A model generated the notes under the pieces. That model was not told the DNA's origin. It saw only the letters and a list, made by a program, of their open reading frames with translations, and did no database searches. From NCBI RefSeq assembly GCF_005795905.1, contig NZ_VAWE01000001.1, positions 7,753,501 through 7,817,500 on the forward strand: a stretch of DNA of 64,000 nucleotides, in the 5' to 3' direction. This DNA is from Streptomyces marianii (GTDB lineage Bacteria > Actinomycetota > Actinomycetes > Streptomycetales > Streptomycetaceae). Of the stretch, positions 46,569-55,148 are shown piece by piece. The number at the start of each line of letters is the position of its first letter. The first letter of the stretch is position 1. Both the position numbers and the translations under genes were made by a program.

Positions 46569-47378
46569 ATGTCCAAGCGAACAGGCCGGATCGCGGTGCT
46601 CGCCGCACTTCCCGCCGCCCTCCTGACCACCTGCGTCGCGTCCACGGCGTTCGCGGCGGAGAACCCGGCGTTCCAGATCGATCTCGAGCAGCTGAACGAC
46701 TCCGGCTCCCGGGGAACGGCCATGCTGAGCCTTCGCGGCAGGGAACTGACGGTGTGGATCAAGTCGGAGGGCATGGTTCCGGGACAGCCCTCGGCGCAGC
46801 ACCTGCACGGGTCGACCGAGGGGCGCGACTTCCACTGCCCGGACGCGAGCGACGACACCGACGGCGACGGGATCCTCAACAACACCGAGGCCACGAAGGA
46901 CTACGGCGACATCAACATCTCCCTCACCACGGAAGGGGAGACGGACGCGGGCAGCGGCCTGGCCGTCGACCGGATGCCCGTCGCCGACAAGGAGGGCAAG
47001 ATCACTTACAAGCGGACCATCAAGGTCTCGCAGGACGTGGTCGACAACATCAAGGACCTGCACATCGTGCAGCACGGCATCGACCGCAACGACAACGGCG
47101 AGTACGACGTCGAGGGCGCCGGCAAGAGCGAGCTCGACCCCAAGCTCCCCCAGGAGGCGACCGCACCGACCAACTGCGGGGTGGTCAAGGGCGCCGCGGT
47201 CGGGTCCATTCCGGTCGGCGGGATCGAGACCGGCGGCGGACCCGGTGCCGCGCTCTCCCCGGGGGCGGTGACCGGCGGCGCCGTCGCGGCCGCGGCGGCG
47301 GCCGGTGCGCTGGTCGTCGTCCGCAGGAGGACGACGACCAGCTCCGCGGCGACGGCGAAGACGGCGGGTGCCGCATGA
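46569..47378 (+). CDS. Secreted CHRD-like protein with C-terminal anchor
   Basis: 269 aa. Signal peptide (IAVLAALPAALLTTCVASTAFA), a CHRD-like beta domain (QHLHGSTEGRDFHCP), two Ca-loop-like acidic motifs (DTDGDGILNN, DRNDNGEYD), then a Gly/Ala stretch, hydrophobic helix (AVAAAAAAGALVVV) and an RRR stop-transfer. No LPXTG is visible. Overlaps the sortase by ATGA, so it is a likely sortase partner or substrate. Confidence 0.8.
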   Translation: MSKRTGRIAVLAALPAALLTTCVASTAFAAENPAFQIDLEQLNDSGSRGTAMLSLRGRELTVWIKSEGMVPGQPSAQHLHGSTEGRDFHCPDASDDTDGDGILNNTEATKDYGDINISLTTEGETDAGSGLAVDRMPVADKEGKITYKRTIKVSQDVVDNIKDLHIVQHGIDRNDNGEYDVEGAGKSELDPKLPQEATAPTNCGVVKGAAVGSIPVGGIETGGGPGAALSPGAVTGGAVAAAAAAGALVVVRRRTTTSSAATAKTAGAA

Positions 47379-48040
47379 ACCGCTCCTCCGGCAGCGGGGC
47401 GGGGCCCGGTGCCCTGCGTGCGACCGTGTCGGTGATCGCCCTCGCGGCGACGCTGCTGCTCACCTCCTGCGGCGGCCAGGACGCGGCGGCACCGCCGGCC
47501 GGCTCGGACCGGAGCGCGGCACAGGACCCGGCGGGCGGTCAGGAGCCGGCGGCGGGTGCGGGAGCGGGCAAGGCCGCAGGGGCACTCGCCCGGTCCGCGC
47601 CGCGCGTGGTGTCCATCCCGTCCCTCGGAGTGCAGAGCGAGCTCGAGTCGCTCGGGCAGAACAAGGACGGGACGATGACGACCCCGAAGAACCCCGACCT
47701 CGCGGGCTGGTACGAACCGGGCCCCACCCCCGGCTCCCAGGGGCCGGCGGTGATCGCCGGGCATGTGACCTGGAACGGCAAGGCCGCGGTCTTCGAGAAG
47801 CTGAAGACGCTGAAGGCCGGCGACACGATCAAGGTGACGCGCGAGGACGGGAAGACGGCCGAGTTCGCCGTGGACCGCATCGCCGAGTACCCGAAGAAGG
47901 AGTTCCCCACCCTGGAGGTCTACAAGAACCTCGATCACGCGGGCCTGCGACTGGTCACCTGCGGCGGCCAGTTCGACGCCGACCGCAGCTACTACCCCAA
48001 CAACGTCGTGGTGTTCGCCAGCATGGTGGCGGTCGCGTAG
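47375..48040 (+). CDS. Class F sortase
   Basis: 221 aa. Lipobox-like LLLTSC (C32) after a hydrophobic helix, disordered spacer, then the sortase fold with H130 (VIAGHVTW), C196 (LVTCGG) and R204 (DADRSYY). Catalyses surface transpeptidation outside the membrane. Coupled to the CHRD-like gene. Confidence 0.92.
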   Translation: MNRSSGSGAGPGALRATVSVIALAATLLLTSCGGQDAAAPPAGSDRSAAQDPAGGQEPAAGAGAGKAAGALARSAPRVVSIPSLGVQSELESLGQNKDGTMTTPKNPDLAGWYEPGPTPGSQGPAVIAGHVTWNGKAAVFEKLKTLKAGDTIKVTREDGKTAEFAVDRIAEYPKKEFPTLEVYKNLDHAGLRLVTCGGQFDADRSYYPNNVVVFASMVAVA

Positions 48041-48413
48041 GGCGTGGTCCGAATGCGGCGTCGTCCGCCCGCAGGGCGGGGCCGGCGGCGCCCGGCCCGG
48101 GGCGCCGTGGAGACGTCACCACGGTCGTGGGCACCGTGTGCGTTGCCGGGGGACCGCGTCCAACGGTCCCGGGGACGCGGCGGTGCCCACGACCGCGCCG
48201 GGTGCGAGCGCCTGTGGAAGGACTCGCGCCGGGTGCGCGGACCCGACCCGGTTCGGCCGTGGTCGTACCTCCGTGGCGACGTGGTGCTCTCACGTCGGAT
48301 ACCCCCTCGGGACAGGGCGGCCCCGTGTGCCGGACGCACGGGACGCAGCCGCTCGCAGTCCCTGTCGTGTGCCCGGCAGACGGGTGGTCATGCACCGCCG
48401 CGACGGTGCCCCG
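48041..48413. other. Intergenic with terminator-like hairpin
   Basis: CCGCCC-GCA-GGGCGG (48065-48079) lies 25 bases after the sortase stop and probably terminates it. The remaining ~330 bp up to the converging anti-sigma gene show nothing I can support. Confidence 0.55.
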
Positions 48414-49160
48414 TCAGGCGGGGAGCGCCACGACCATCAGGGGCGGGCTCGTCGGAGAGGCCGAACCGCCGGACGGTTCGACGGTGATGCCCATGCCGGA
48501 AGCGTCGCGTACGGGCCCGTGCACGAGGACGGTGTGGGTGCCGGTGCCACCGCCGAGCAGGCCCGCGTCGCGCATGATGCCGGCGTCGTCGAACCAGAGT
48601 TGGTAGACCTTGCCTTCCGGCAGAGCCGGGAGATCCGAGGCGAGCATCACCGCCTGGTCGCGTTCCCGGGACACGACGACGGTCGCCCTCGCGCCGTTCT
48701 CCGTCCGGCCGCTGGAGTAGGTCGCGTCCGAGGCAGTCAGGACCCCGGAGACCCGGGCGGCCTCGGCCTCGGCGCGTTCCGCGCGGGCCCGGGCGCTCCC
48801 GGCTTCCTGGTGCTGCCAGAGCGCGGCACCGCCGGCGATGCCGACGGCGACGGCGGCCGCGAGAGCGAAACGGGGTAGTCGGCGCAGCCGGTGCGTCCGG
48901 TACCGCAGTACCGCCGGCGGCTCCTGCCGTACGTGCCGGATCTGCTCCACGACCCGCGCCCTCACCTGGGGCGCGGGCCGGACGGTCGCGGCCAGGCCGA
49001 GACGGACGGCCGTCGCCCGCAACTCCCGGACCTCCTGGGCGCAGGGGCCGCAGTCCATGAGGTGCCGTTCGAAGCTCGCGCGTTCGTTCTCGGGCAGTGC
49101 GTGCAGAGCATAGGCGCCGGTCGCCGTGTGCAGGCCCGCGCCGCCGGCGCGACGGATCAT
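48414..49160 (-). CDS. rskA: RskA-type anti-sigma factor
   Basis: 248 aa. N-terminal zinc anti-sigma motif H-x3-C-x2-C (HLMDCGPCAQEV), a helical linker, one TM helix (LAAAVAVGIAGGAALW), and an extracytoplasmic RskA C-terminal domain (ATVVVSRERDQAVMLASDLP, YQLWFDDAGIMRDAG). Holds SigK inactive at the membrane until regulated proteolysis. ATGA overlap with sigK. Confidence 0.92.
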   Translation of the reverse strand: MIRRAGGAGLHTATGAYALHALPENERASFERHLMDCGPCAQEVRELRATAVRLGLAATVRPAPQVRARVVEQIRHVRQEPPAVLRYRTHRLRRLPRFALAAAVAVGIAGGAALWQHQEAGSARARAERAEAEAARVSGVLTASDATYSSGRTENGARATVVVSRERDQAVMLASDLPALPEGKVYQLWFDDAGIMRDAGLLGGGTGTHTVLVHGPVRDASGMGITVEPSGGSASPTSPPLMVVALPA

Positions 49161-49750
49161 GCCTCCACCCCCATGCAGTCGCGGAGCCGGATGAGGCCGT
49201 CGCGCAGGCGCGTCTTGACGGTGCCGAGGGGGAGGGCGAGGAGTTCCGCGACTTCGCGGTAGGTCAGCCCCCGGTAGTAGGCGAGGGTGACGGCCTCCCG
49301 CTGGAGCTGTGTGAGGAACCGCAGACAGCGCCGCACCTGCTGGTGCTCCAGGCGTGCCTCGACCTGCTCGGCGACGTGGTCGAAGGCCGGTGTGCAGTCG
49401 AGCAGGGCCGCCTTGTGGTCGCGGTCGACACTCGCCTGTTCCGAGCGGACCCGGTCCACGGCACGACGGTGCGCGAGCGTCAGCACCCAGTTCGTACCGC
49501 TGCCTTTGTCGGCCCGGAACCCGGCAGCCGTACGCCAGATCTGGATCATGACCTCCTGCATCACCTCCTCCGACTGCGCCGGATCGCGCAGGACGCTGCG
49601 GATGGTGCCGAAGACCGCGCCGCTCACCAGGTCGTAGAGCTCACCGAAGGCATCCTGGTCGCCACGAGCGACCTGGACGAGGAGAGCGTCGGCGGAGGGA
49701 CCGTGCGCGGCGGCGGGAGTGCCCGGGCGGGCAGCTCGTGGGACAGGCAT
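49157..49750 (-). CDS. sigK: ECF sigma factor SigK
   Basis: 197 aa. Region 2 (FGELYDLVSGAVFGTIRSVL, EEVMQEVMIQIWR, NWVLTLAHRRAVDRVRSEQ) and region 4 (LQREAVTLAYYRGLTYREV, LPLGTVKTRLRDGLIRLRD). ATG 49750 has GAGGAG five bases upstream. With RskA and the linked molybdoprotein and fasciclin genes it recalls the SigK system of Mycobacterium, which controls MPT70/MPT83 (fasciclin proteins). Confidence 0.92.
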   Translation of the reverse strand: MPVPRAARPGTPAAAHGPSADALLVQVARGDQDAFGELYDLVSGAVFGTIRSVLRDPAQSEEVMQEVMIQIWRTAAGFRADKGSGTNWVLTLAHRRAVDRVRSEQASVDRDHKAALLDCTPAFDHVAEQVEARLEHQQVRRCLRFLTQLQREAVTLAYYRGLTYREVAELLALPLGTVKTRLRDGLIRLRDCMGVEA

Positions 49751-49792
49751 GAAGCTCCTCAACGATGTCGGGGCGAAGCAGCCCTCTTCAGC

Positions 49793-49820
49793 TATTCGCT
49801 GCTGGGAGCCGTGCGGATTG
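49793..49820 (-). promoter_or_regulatory. SigK-like promoter of sigK
   Basis: On the minus strand, CAATCC (49820-49815), 16-base spacer, CGAATA (49798-49793). Expected transcription start about 30-40 bases before the sigK ATG. Same elements as the divergent promoter at 50073, consistent with autoregulation. Confidence 0.6.
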
Positions 49821-50072
49821 CCGCGAGAGGGATCCGTGTCCGAGCCGCCCGTGCACCGCTCTCCCGATCCGCGGTTTTCGACCCCGGACGCGGCCCGGCG
49901 GCGTCCGCCGGTGCGGTCGCCGCCCGTTGTCCCCGCCCCTCCCCACGGTGGGCCGACCTCGGGTGCCCGCCGCGGCGCGGAGAGACGTCGAGTCCCCCGG
50001 GCCCTCGGCGCGGCGGACGACTTCGCGGTGCGTCAACGGAGACCCGCTCGTTCCCTCGTTCGCCGGAACGAC

Positions 50073-50101
50073 CAATCCGTGCTCGGCCCGGGTGCCGAAT
50101 T
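50073..50101 (+). promoter_or_regulatory. SigK-like promoter of the molybdoprotein gene
   Basis: CAATCC (50073-50078), 17-base spacer, CGAATT (50096-50101). The predicted start of transcription falls at or next to the GTG start codon (50108), implying a leaderless mRNA; no ribosome site is seen there. Confidence 0.6.
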
Positions 50102-50107
50102 CCCACC

Positions 50108-51688
50108 GTGACGATCGAGAGCGCATCAGCCACCCGCCGCGTCCCGGCCTGCGCCAGTGGCCTGCTGGCCGGATTCGCAGCGCTCGCCGTGGCGGAACTC
50201 GCAGCGGCCGCGGTCAGGCCGGAGGCGGGCCCGGTGACCGCGGTCGGCGGTTCGGTGGTCGACGCCACCCCGGCCGAGGTGAAGGACTGGGCGATCCGTC
50301 AGTTCGGGACCCACGACAAGCTGGTCCTGCAACTCGGCATCGTCGTGGTGCTGTCGGCCTTCGCCGTGGCGCTGGGCCTGCTCGCACTGCGGCACCGCCG
50401 GGCGGCCGTCACCGGGGTGCTGCTGGTCGGTGCCACCGGTGCGGTGGCCGCGCTCGGCCGACCTGACTCCGTGTCCTGGACGGACGGGCTGCCCTCCGCC
50501 GTCGGGGCCGTGGCCGGCGCCGCGCTTCTCCGTCTGCTGACCGTCCGGCTGACGGTGAGCCGGGGCGGCGTGCCGAACAGCCCCACCGGCGGGGCGGACC
50601 GGGACCGACGCGGATTTCTGATGACCGCCTCCGCCGCGGCCGCCGCCTCGGCAGGGGCGGGTGTGCTGGGACGCGGTCTCGGCTCCGCCCGCGGCGGTGA
50701 CGCCCTCGCGTCGCGGGCCGCGGTCAGGCTGCCTGCGGCGGGTTCACCGGCCGCGTCCGTACCCGCCGGTGCCGCTCTGCGGATCCCTGGCCTGAAGCCG
50801 TTCACCACCCCGAACGAGGACTTCTACCGGGTCGACACCGCCCTGGTGGTGCCGAGGGTGGACGCCACCACCTGGCGGCTGCGCATCCACGGCAGGGGCG
50901 TACGTCGCCCGCTCGGCGTCTCCTTCCAGGATCTGCTGCGGCGTGAACTGATCGAGCGGGACATCACCTTGACCTGCGTCTCCAACGAGGTCGGCGGCCC
51001 CTACGTCGGAAACGCCCGCTGGACCGGCGTACGCCTGGCCGAACTCCTCCGGGAGGCAGGCGTGGAGCCCCCTTCCCGCGGCGGCCCCGCCGACCAGCTC
51101 GTCTCCCGTTCCGTCGACGGCATGACGCTGGGTACCCCCGTCGAGGAGGTGATGGACGGCCGTGACGCGATCCTCGCGGTCGGCATGAACGGGCGGCCCC
51201 TCCCGTTCGACCACGGTTTCCCGGTCCGCATGGTCGTGCCCGGCCTGTACGGCTACGTGTCCGCGTGCAAGTGGATCGAGGACATCGAACTCACCACCTT
51301 CGCCGACCACGACCCCTACTGGGTGAAGCGCGAATGGGCCCCCAGGGCACCGGTCAAGACCCAGTCCCGTATCGACACCCCCAGGCCCTTCGCCCGGCCG
51401 AGAGCCGGGACCGTCATGGTCGCCGGGGTCGCCTGGGCCCAGCACCGGGGCATCGACCGGGTGGAGATCCGCGTCGACGACGGCCCCTGGAAGCCCGCCG
51501 ACCTCGCCACCGAACACACCACCGACACCTGGCGCCAGTGGTCCTTCCCCTGGAAGGCCACTCCCGGAAGTCACACCCTGAGCGTCCGCGCGACCGACCG
51601 CAGTGGACGGACACAGCCGGAGAGACGGACCCGGACGGTACCCGACGGCGCCGACGGACGGCACTCCGTGCTCGTCACCGTCGTATAG
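50108..51688 (+). CDS. Membrane-anchored molybdopterin oxidoreductase (sulfite-oxidase fold), Sec/Tat type
   Basis: 526 aa. Four TM helices (~17-37, 77-95, 100-117, 131-150), then a twin-arginine motif DRDRRGFLM (R167-R168) and a fifth helix, followed by the SUOX-type Mo domain with the cofactor Cys290 (ITLTCVSNEVGG) and a C-terminal Ig-like dimerisation domain (VEIRVDDGPWKPADL). Five-TM Sec/Tat-dual molybdoproteins are known in Streptomyces. The catalytic domain would face outside. Start GTG at 50108 fits a leaderless transcript. Confidence 0.88.
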   Translation: MTIESASATRRVPACASGLLAGFAALAVAELAAAAVRPEAGPVTAVGGSVVDATPAEVKDWAIRQFGTHDKLVLQLGIVVVLSAFAVALGLLALRHRRAAVTGVLLVGATGAVAALGRPDSVSWTDGLPSAVGAVAGAALLRLLTVRLTVSRGGVPNSPTGGADRDRRGFLMTASAAAAASAGAGVLGRGLGSARGGDALASRAAVRLPAAGSPAASVPAGAALRIPGLKPFTTPNEDFYRVDTALVVPRVDATTWRLRIHGRGVRRPLGVSFQDLLRRELIERDITLTCVSNEVGGPYVGNARWTGVRLAELLREAGVEPPSRGGPADQLVSRSVDGMTLGTPVEEVMDGRDAILAVGMNGRPLPFDHGFPVRMVVPGLYGYVSACKWIEDIELTTFADHDPYWVKREWAPRAPVKTQSRIDTPRPFARPRAGTVMVAGVAWAQHRGIDRVEIRVDDGPWKPADLATEHTTDTWRQWSFPWKATPGSHTLSVRATDRSGRTQPERRTRTVPDGADGRHSVLVTVV

Positions 51689-51770
51689 CCCCGCCTGCCT
51701 CCTCCGGCGAACCCACACGCCACTCGGCGATCACGCCGGGTAACCACGAGCACACCCAAGGAGAAACACG

Positions 51771-52424
51771 ATGTACGCCCTGCGTTTCCGCCGCACCGCC
51801 ATGGCCGTCACCGCGGCCGCCGTTCTGCCGCTCACGCTGAGCGCCTGCGGCGGCGACAGCGGCCCCGACACGGCCGCGGACAAGTCCGCCTCCTCGGCCC
51901 CGGCCGAGGAGCAGCCGACGCCGGCAGGGGCCGAGGCGGCACCCGCAGGCGGCCCCTTCGGCCCGGCCTGCGCCTCGGTGCCGAGGGAAGGTGCCGGTTC
52001 CTTCGACGGTATGGCGCAGGACCCCGTCGCCACGGCCGCCTCCAACAACCCCGCGCTGTCCACCCTGGTCGCCGCGGTGAAGAAGGCCGGTCTGGTCGAC
52101 ACCCTCAACAACGCCGAGAACATCACCGTCTTCGCCCCCACCGACGACGCCTTCGCCAAGATCCCCAAGGCCGACCTCGACAAGGTCCTCGCCGACAAGC
52201 AGATGCTCACCGACGTCCTCACCTACCACGTCGTCGGCCGGAAGCTCACCGCGCAGCAGCTTGGGAGCGGCACCTACGAGACCCTGCAGAAGTCCACGCT
52301 CACCACCAGCGGATCCGGTGAGAACTACACGATCAACGACAACTCCAAGGTGGTCTGCGGCAACGTTCCCACGGCCAACGCCACCGTCCACATCGTGGAC
52401 ACCGTGCTCATGCCCGACTCCTGA
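51771..52424 (+). CDS. Fasciclin-domain lipoprotein (MPT83/MPT70-like)
   Basis: 217 aa. Lipobox LSAC (C26), ~45-residue disordered spacer, one FAS1 domain (~75-215) with FAPTDDAFAKI (H1) and VLTYHVVG (H2). The domain includes two extra Cys (GPACAS, VVCGNV) likely forming a disulfide, as in MPT70. AAGGAG lies before ATG 51771. Follows the molybdoprotein by 82 bases and is probably in the SigK regulon. Confidence 0.92.
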   Translation: MYALRFRRTAMAVTAAAVLPLTLSACGGDSGPDTAADKSASSAPAEEQPTPAGAEAAPAGGPFGPACASVPREGAGSFDGMAQDPVATAASNNPALSTLVAAVKKAGLVDTLNNAENITVFAPTDDAFAKIPKADLDKVLADKQMLTDVLTYHVVGRKLTAQQLGSGTYETLQKSTLTTSGSGENYTINDNSKVVCGNVPTANATVHIVDTVLMPDS

Positions 52425-52574
52425 CCCGACGTCCCGTCGGCGCGGGCGCCGGCCGGTGCGCCGGCTCCCGCGTCCGTCGTGCCGACCGCACTCCGCCGGG
52501 CCCGAGGGCAGGGCCGCCGCCGGGACTCGCTCCCGCGGCGGCCCGCCGCCGTCGACGGAGACGGCCTGCGAGCG

Positions 52575-52630
52575 CGGGAACGAACGGGAGCGAAGCGGGA
52601 CGGGAGCGAGCGGGAACGAGCGGGAACGAA
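52575..52630. repeat. Tandem decamer CGGGARCGAR
   Basis: Full units start at 52575, 52585, 52601, 52611 and 52621, with a partial unit at 52596. Lies in the ~400-bp gap (52425-52821) between the fasciclin gene and a small membrane protein; nothing else is recognised there. Confidence 0.75.
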
Positions 52631-52821
52631 GTGGGGCGTACGGCCAACGCCCCACCGCGCGCGAGCTCGTTGCGGAACCGCCGGGCCGTGGCCGTGCGTT
52701 CGATCGCAGGCCCGGCGCAAAGCCGCCGGCGGAGGGAGAGGACGCACCCGTCGACCTCCGGGCCACGGCACCCGAACGCATGGCCCGGGTGACCGGTGTG
52801 CGCCTGTGGCCGAGGTGTTCG

Positions 52822-52992
52822 TCAAGGCCGGTACACGAGCTCGATCGCCGCGGCCGCGATGACGGCCCAGACTCCGATGCCGAGCACCCACATGGCGTCG
52901 AGGAGGGCGCCGGCGGTGATCAGCACCGCTGCCGCTCCCGCAAGGGCGAGAGTGGCCCGGCGTATCCCCTGGTCCGGGAGCCAGTCAGGCAT
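52822..52992 (-). CDS. Small two-helix membrane protein
   Basis: 56 aa beginning MPDWLPDQGIRRATL with two hydrophobic helices (ALAGAAAVLITAGALLDAM and LGIGVWAVIAAAAIELVY). No family recognised. No strong ribosome site. Convergent with the fasciclin gene, divergent from the stress-protein block. Confidence 0.55.
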   Translation of the reverse strand: MPDWLPDQGIRRATLALAGAAAVLITAGALLDAMWVLGIGVWAVIAAAAIELVYRP

Positions 52993-53291
52993 CACACGAG
53001 CAGTATGCGGCCCGTTCCGTGACTCCCCATGGCCCGTCCCGATTGCTGACACTTCCTTGACGCCGACCGGCTCCCTACCCGCTCGTCAACTCGGGGAGCC
53101 GGGCGACCGCCTCCGCCGAAGGGCTCCGTTGCGGGCGTTTTCGTGGCGTAAGAAGCTGGAAGGACGGTGCACGTCGCACGTCCGGTGGCGGGTGTCGCAC
53201 CGAGCGGCGAGCCGAAGCCTGCTGCGGGAGGCTGCCGGCCGCTGCGGGTCCGGGGGAGGACGAAGTCCGGCATGTGGCGGAGGTGACATCG

Positions 53292-54113
53292 GTGGCGATC
53301 CCGCTGGTGGTGGGCGTCGACGGGTCCGAGGCGAGCCTGGAGGCGGTGGACTGGGCCGCCGATGAGGCAGTCCGGCACGACGTACCGCTCCTCCTCGTGC
53401 ACGCTGCCGCGCCGGATCACGGGGCGGCCGATCCGATCGGCGTCGCCGCGGACCGGGCCAGGAAACACGCACCCTCGGCCCGGCTGTCGGGCGAGGTGGT
53501 GCACGAGGACCCCGCAACGGCCCTGCTGGGCAAGGGGCGCAACGCCTTCGCCCTGGTCGTCGGACGCAGAGGGCTCGGAGACCTCGCGGGGCTTCTCCTC
53601 GGGTCGGTCAGCCTTGCCGTGGCGGCGCGCGCCGATTGCCCGGTCGTCGTCGTGCGCGGCCGGCCGGAGCACCGCGGCGTCCGGTTCCGCAGCGTCGTCG
53701 TCGGCGTCGAGGACGGCGAGGGAAGCGGCACCGCGGTGGAGTTCGCGATGCGCGAAGCCCATGTGCGGCGCTGCCGGCTGGTCGCGGTGCACGCCTGGAG
53801 CGTTCCGTTCGGGGGCCTCGCAGATCCGCCGCCCCCGGCCGGGTACGGGGTCCGGACCCCGCGCCGCCCGCCCGCGCAGGTGCTCGACGACGCGCTGAAC
53901 GGTCCCGTGGAGCGGTACGCGAACGCCTCGGTGAGCCGTCGGGTGGTCGAAGGCCCGGCGCGTCAGGCGCTCCTGGAGGCCGCGTCCGAGGCCGACCTGC
54001 TCGTGGTCGGTGCCCGCAGGCGACGTGGGCACCTCGGGCTCCAGCTGGGCCTGATCAACCATGCGCTGCTGCATCACGCGCCGTGCCCGATCGCCGTCGT
54101 CCCGCAGGTGTGA
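53292..54113 (+). CDS. Universal stress protein, tandem USP domains
   Basis: 273 aa, two USP folds (IPLVVGVDGSEASLEAVDW; FRSVVVGVEDGEGSGTAVEF). ATP-loop-like ends: VVGRRGLGDLAGLLLGSVS in the first and VVGARRRRGHLGLQLGLIN in the second. I chose GTG 53292 because GGAGGTGA lies eight bases upstream; a longer start at 53274 is possible. First gene of a hypoxia/dormancy-like block. Confidence 0.9.
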   Translation: MAIPLVVGVDGSEASLEAVDWAADEAVRHDVPLLLVHAAAPDHGAADPIGVAADRARKHAPSARLSGEVVHEDPATALLGKGRNAFALVVGRRGLGDLAGLLLGSVSLAVAARADCPVVVVRGRPEHRGVRFRSVVVGVEDGEGSGTAVEFAMREAHVRRCRLVAVHAWSVPFGGLADPPPPAGYGVRTPRRPPAQVLDDALNGPVERYANASVSRRVVEGPARQALLEAASEADLLVVGARRRRGHLGLQLGLINHALLHHAPCPIAVVPQV

Positions 54114-54264
54114 CGGCTCACAGCGCGAGACGGCTCGTCGTGGCGGCCAGGGCCGTCCCGGGCCACCGGGCGCCGTGACCGCCCTCGCGCGCGGACGCCT
54201 CGCCCCAACCGTCCGGCCCCCGACCGGACGTGGGAGACGCGACCGGGCTCCGCTCCACGTCGAC

Positions 54265-54939
54265 TCACTGGCCTGCGCCGGTTCCTCCGGCGTCGTCGGT
54301 CCGGTACGTGAGGTGCGTGGAGACCGAGACGACCCCGTCCACACTCCTGCACAGACGTTCGATGATGGGGACCAGGCTGCGGAACTCGACGGATCCGTCC
54401 AGGGCGACCTGGCCCTCTCTCACGTCGACCGACACCTCCGAGGGAGCGAGCCCCAAGGTCTGCTGCAGCACCTCCCGGGTGATCTCCTCACGGATGGCGT
54501 CGTCGCGACGTAGGAAGATCCGCAGCAGATCACCGCGGCTGACGATGCCCCGCAGCTTGTCCGTCTCGTCCACCACGGGCAGCCGCTTGATGCCGTGGAC
54601 CTCCATGAGACGGGCCGCCTCGACGACGTTCCACTCCGGGCGCGCGCACACCGCGGGAGCCGACATCAGCTCCTCGGCCCTGACTCCCTCGGCCTTGGCC
54701 CTCTCCCACGCCTCCGGTTGCGGAACCGCCGTCCTGCCGGACGGGTCGGCCTGGTCCGCGGACTTGCGCAGCAGGTCCCCCTCGGACACCACACCCATCG
54801 GGCGGTCCTGCTCGTCCACCACCGGTACGGCGGTGACGTCGTTCTCGGCCAGCAGCTTGACGATCTCCTTGAACGGCAGATCACGCCGCGCCCGGACGAC
54901 CTGCCGGGTCATGAGCTCCGCGACCGTTCGGTGGTGCAT
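54265..54939 (-). CDS. CBS-pair plus BON domain protein
   Basis: 224 aa. Two CBS motifs (~8-60 TAVPVVDEQDRPMGVVSEGD; ~95-145 RLPVVDETDKLRGIVSRGD) and a C-terminal BON domain (VREGQVALDGSVEFRSL). CBS pairs bind adenosyl ligands; BON domains bind membranes or partners. Common in actinobacterial dormancy regulons. ATG after AAGGGA. Divergent from the DUF1918 fusion. Confidence 0.9.
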   Translation of the reverse strand: MHHRTVAELMTRQVVRARRDLPFKEIVKLLAENDVTAVPVVDEQDRPMGVVSEGDLLRKSADQADPSGRTAVPQPEAWERAKAEGVRAEELMSAPAVCARPEWNVVEAARLMEVHGIKRLPVVDETDKLRGIVSRGDLLRIFLRRDDAIREEITREVLQQTLGLAPSEVSVDVREGQVALDGSVEFRSLVPIIERLCRSVDGVVSVSTHLTYRTDDAGGTGAGQ

Positions 54940-55046
54940 GACGCCCGTCCCTTCGAGGCCCGTGCCGGCGCACGCGGTCATGTCGAGCCGTCGGAACCGG
55001 CACTCCGACGGGGTGCGGCTCAGGCTCGCGCCGGCGTCGTCCCGAA

Positions 55047-55063
55047 GGGGACTGGTCGGCCCC
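55047..55063. promoter_or_regulatory. Imperfect GC palindrome between CBS and DUF1918 genes
   Basis: GGGGACTGGTCGGCCCC, similar to 59742 (GGGGGCCGGTCGGCAC). Possible degenerate DosR/OsdR-type box serving both divergent genes; spacing is not identical to the canonical box. Confidence 0.35.
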
Positions 55064-55148
55064 GGATCAGGGCTCTCCGGCCCGTGCGGCGGCACGACGC
55101 GCGTGGCACGTTGGGTTACAGCAACATTCTGAGGAAAGGGCGGCGGTC

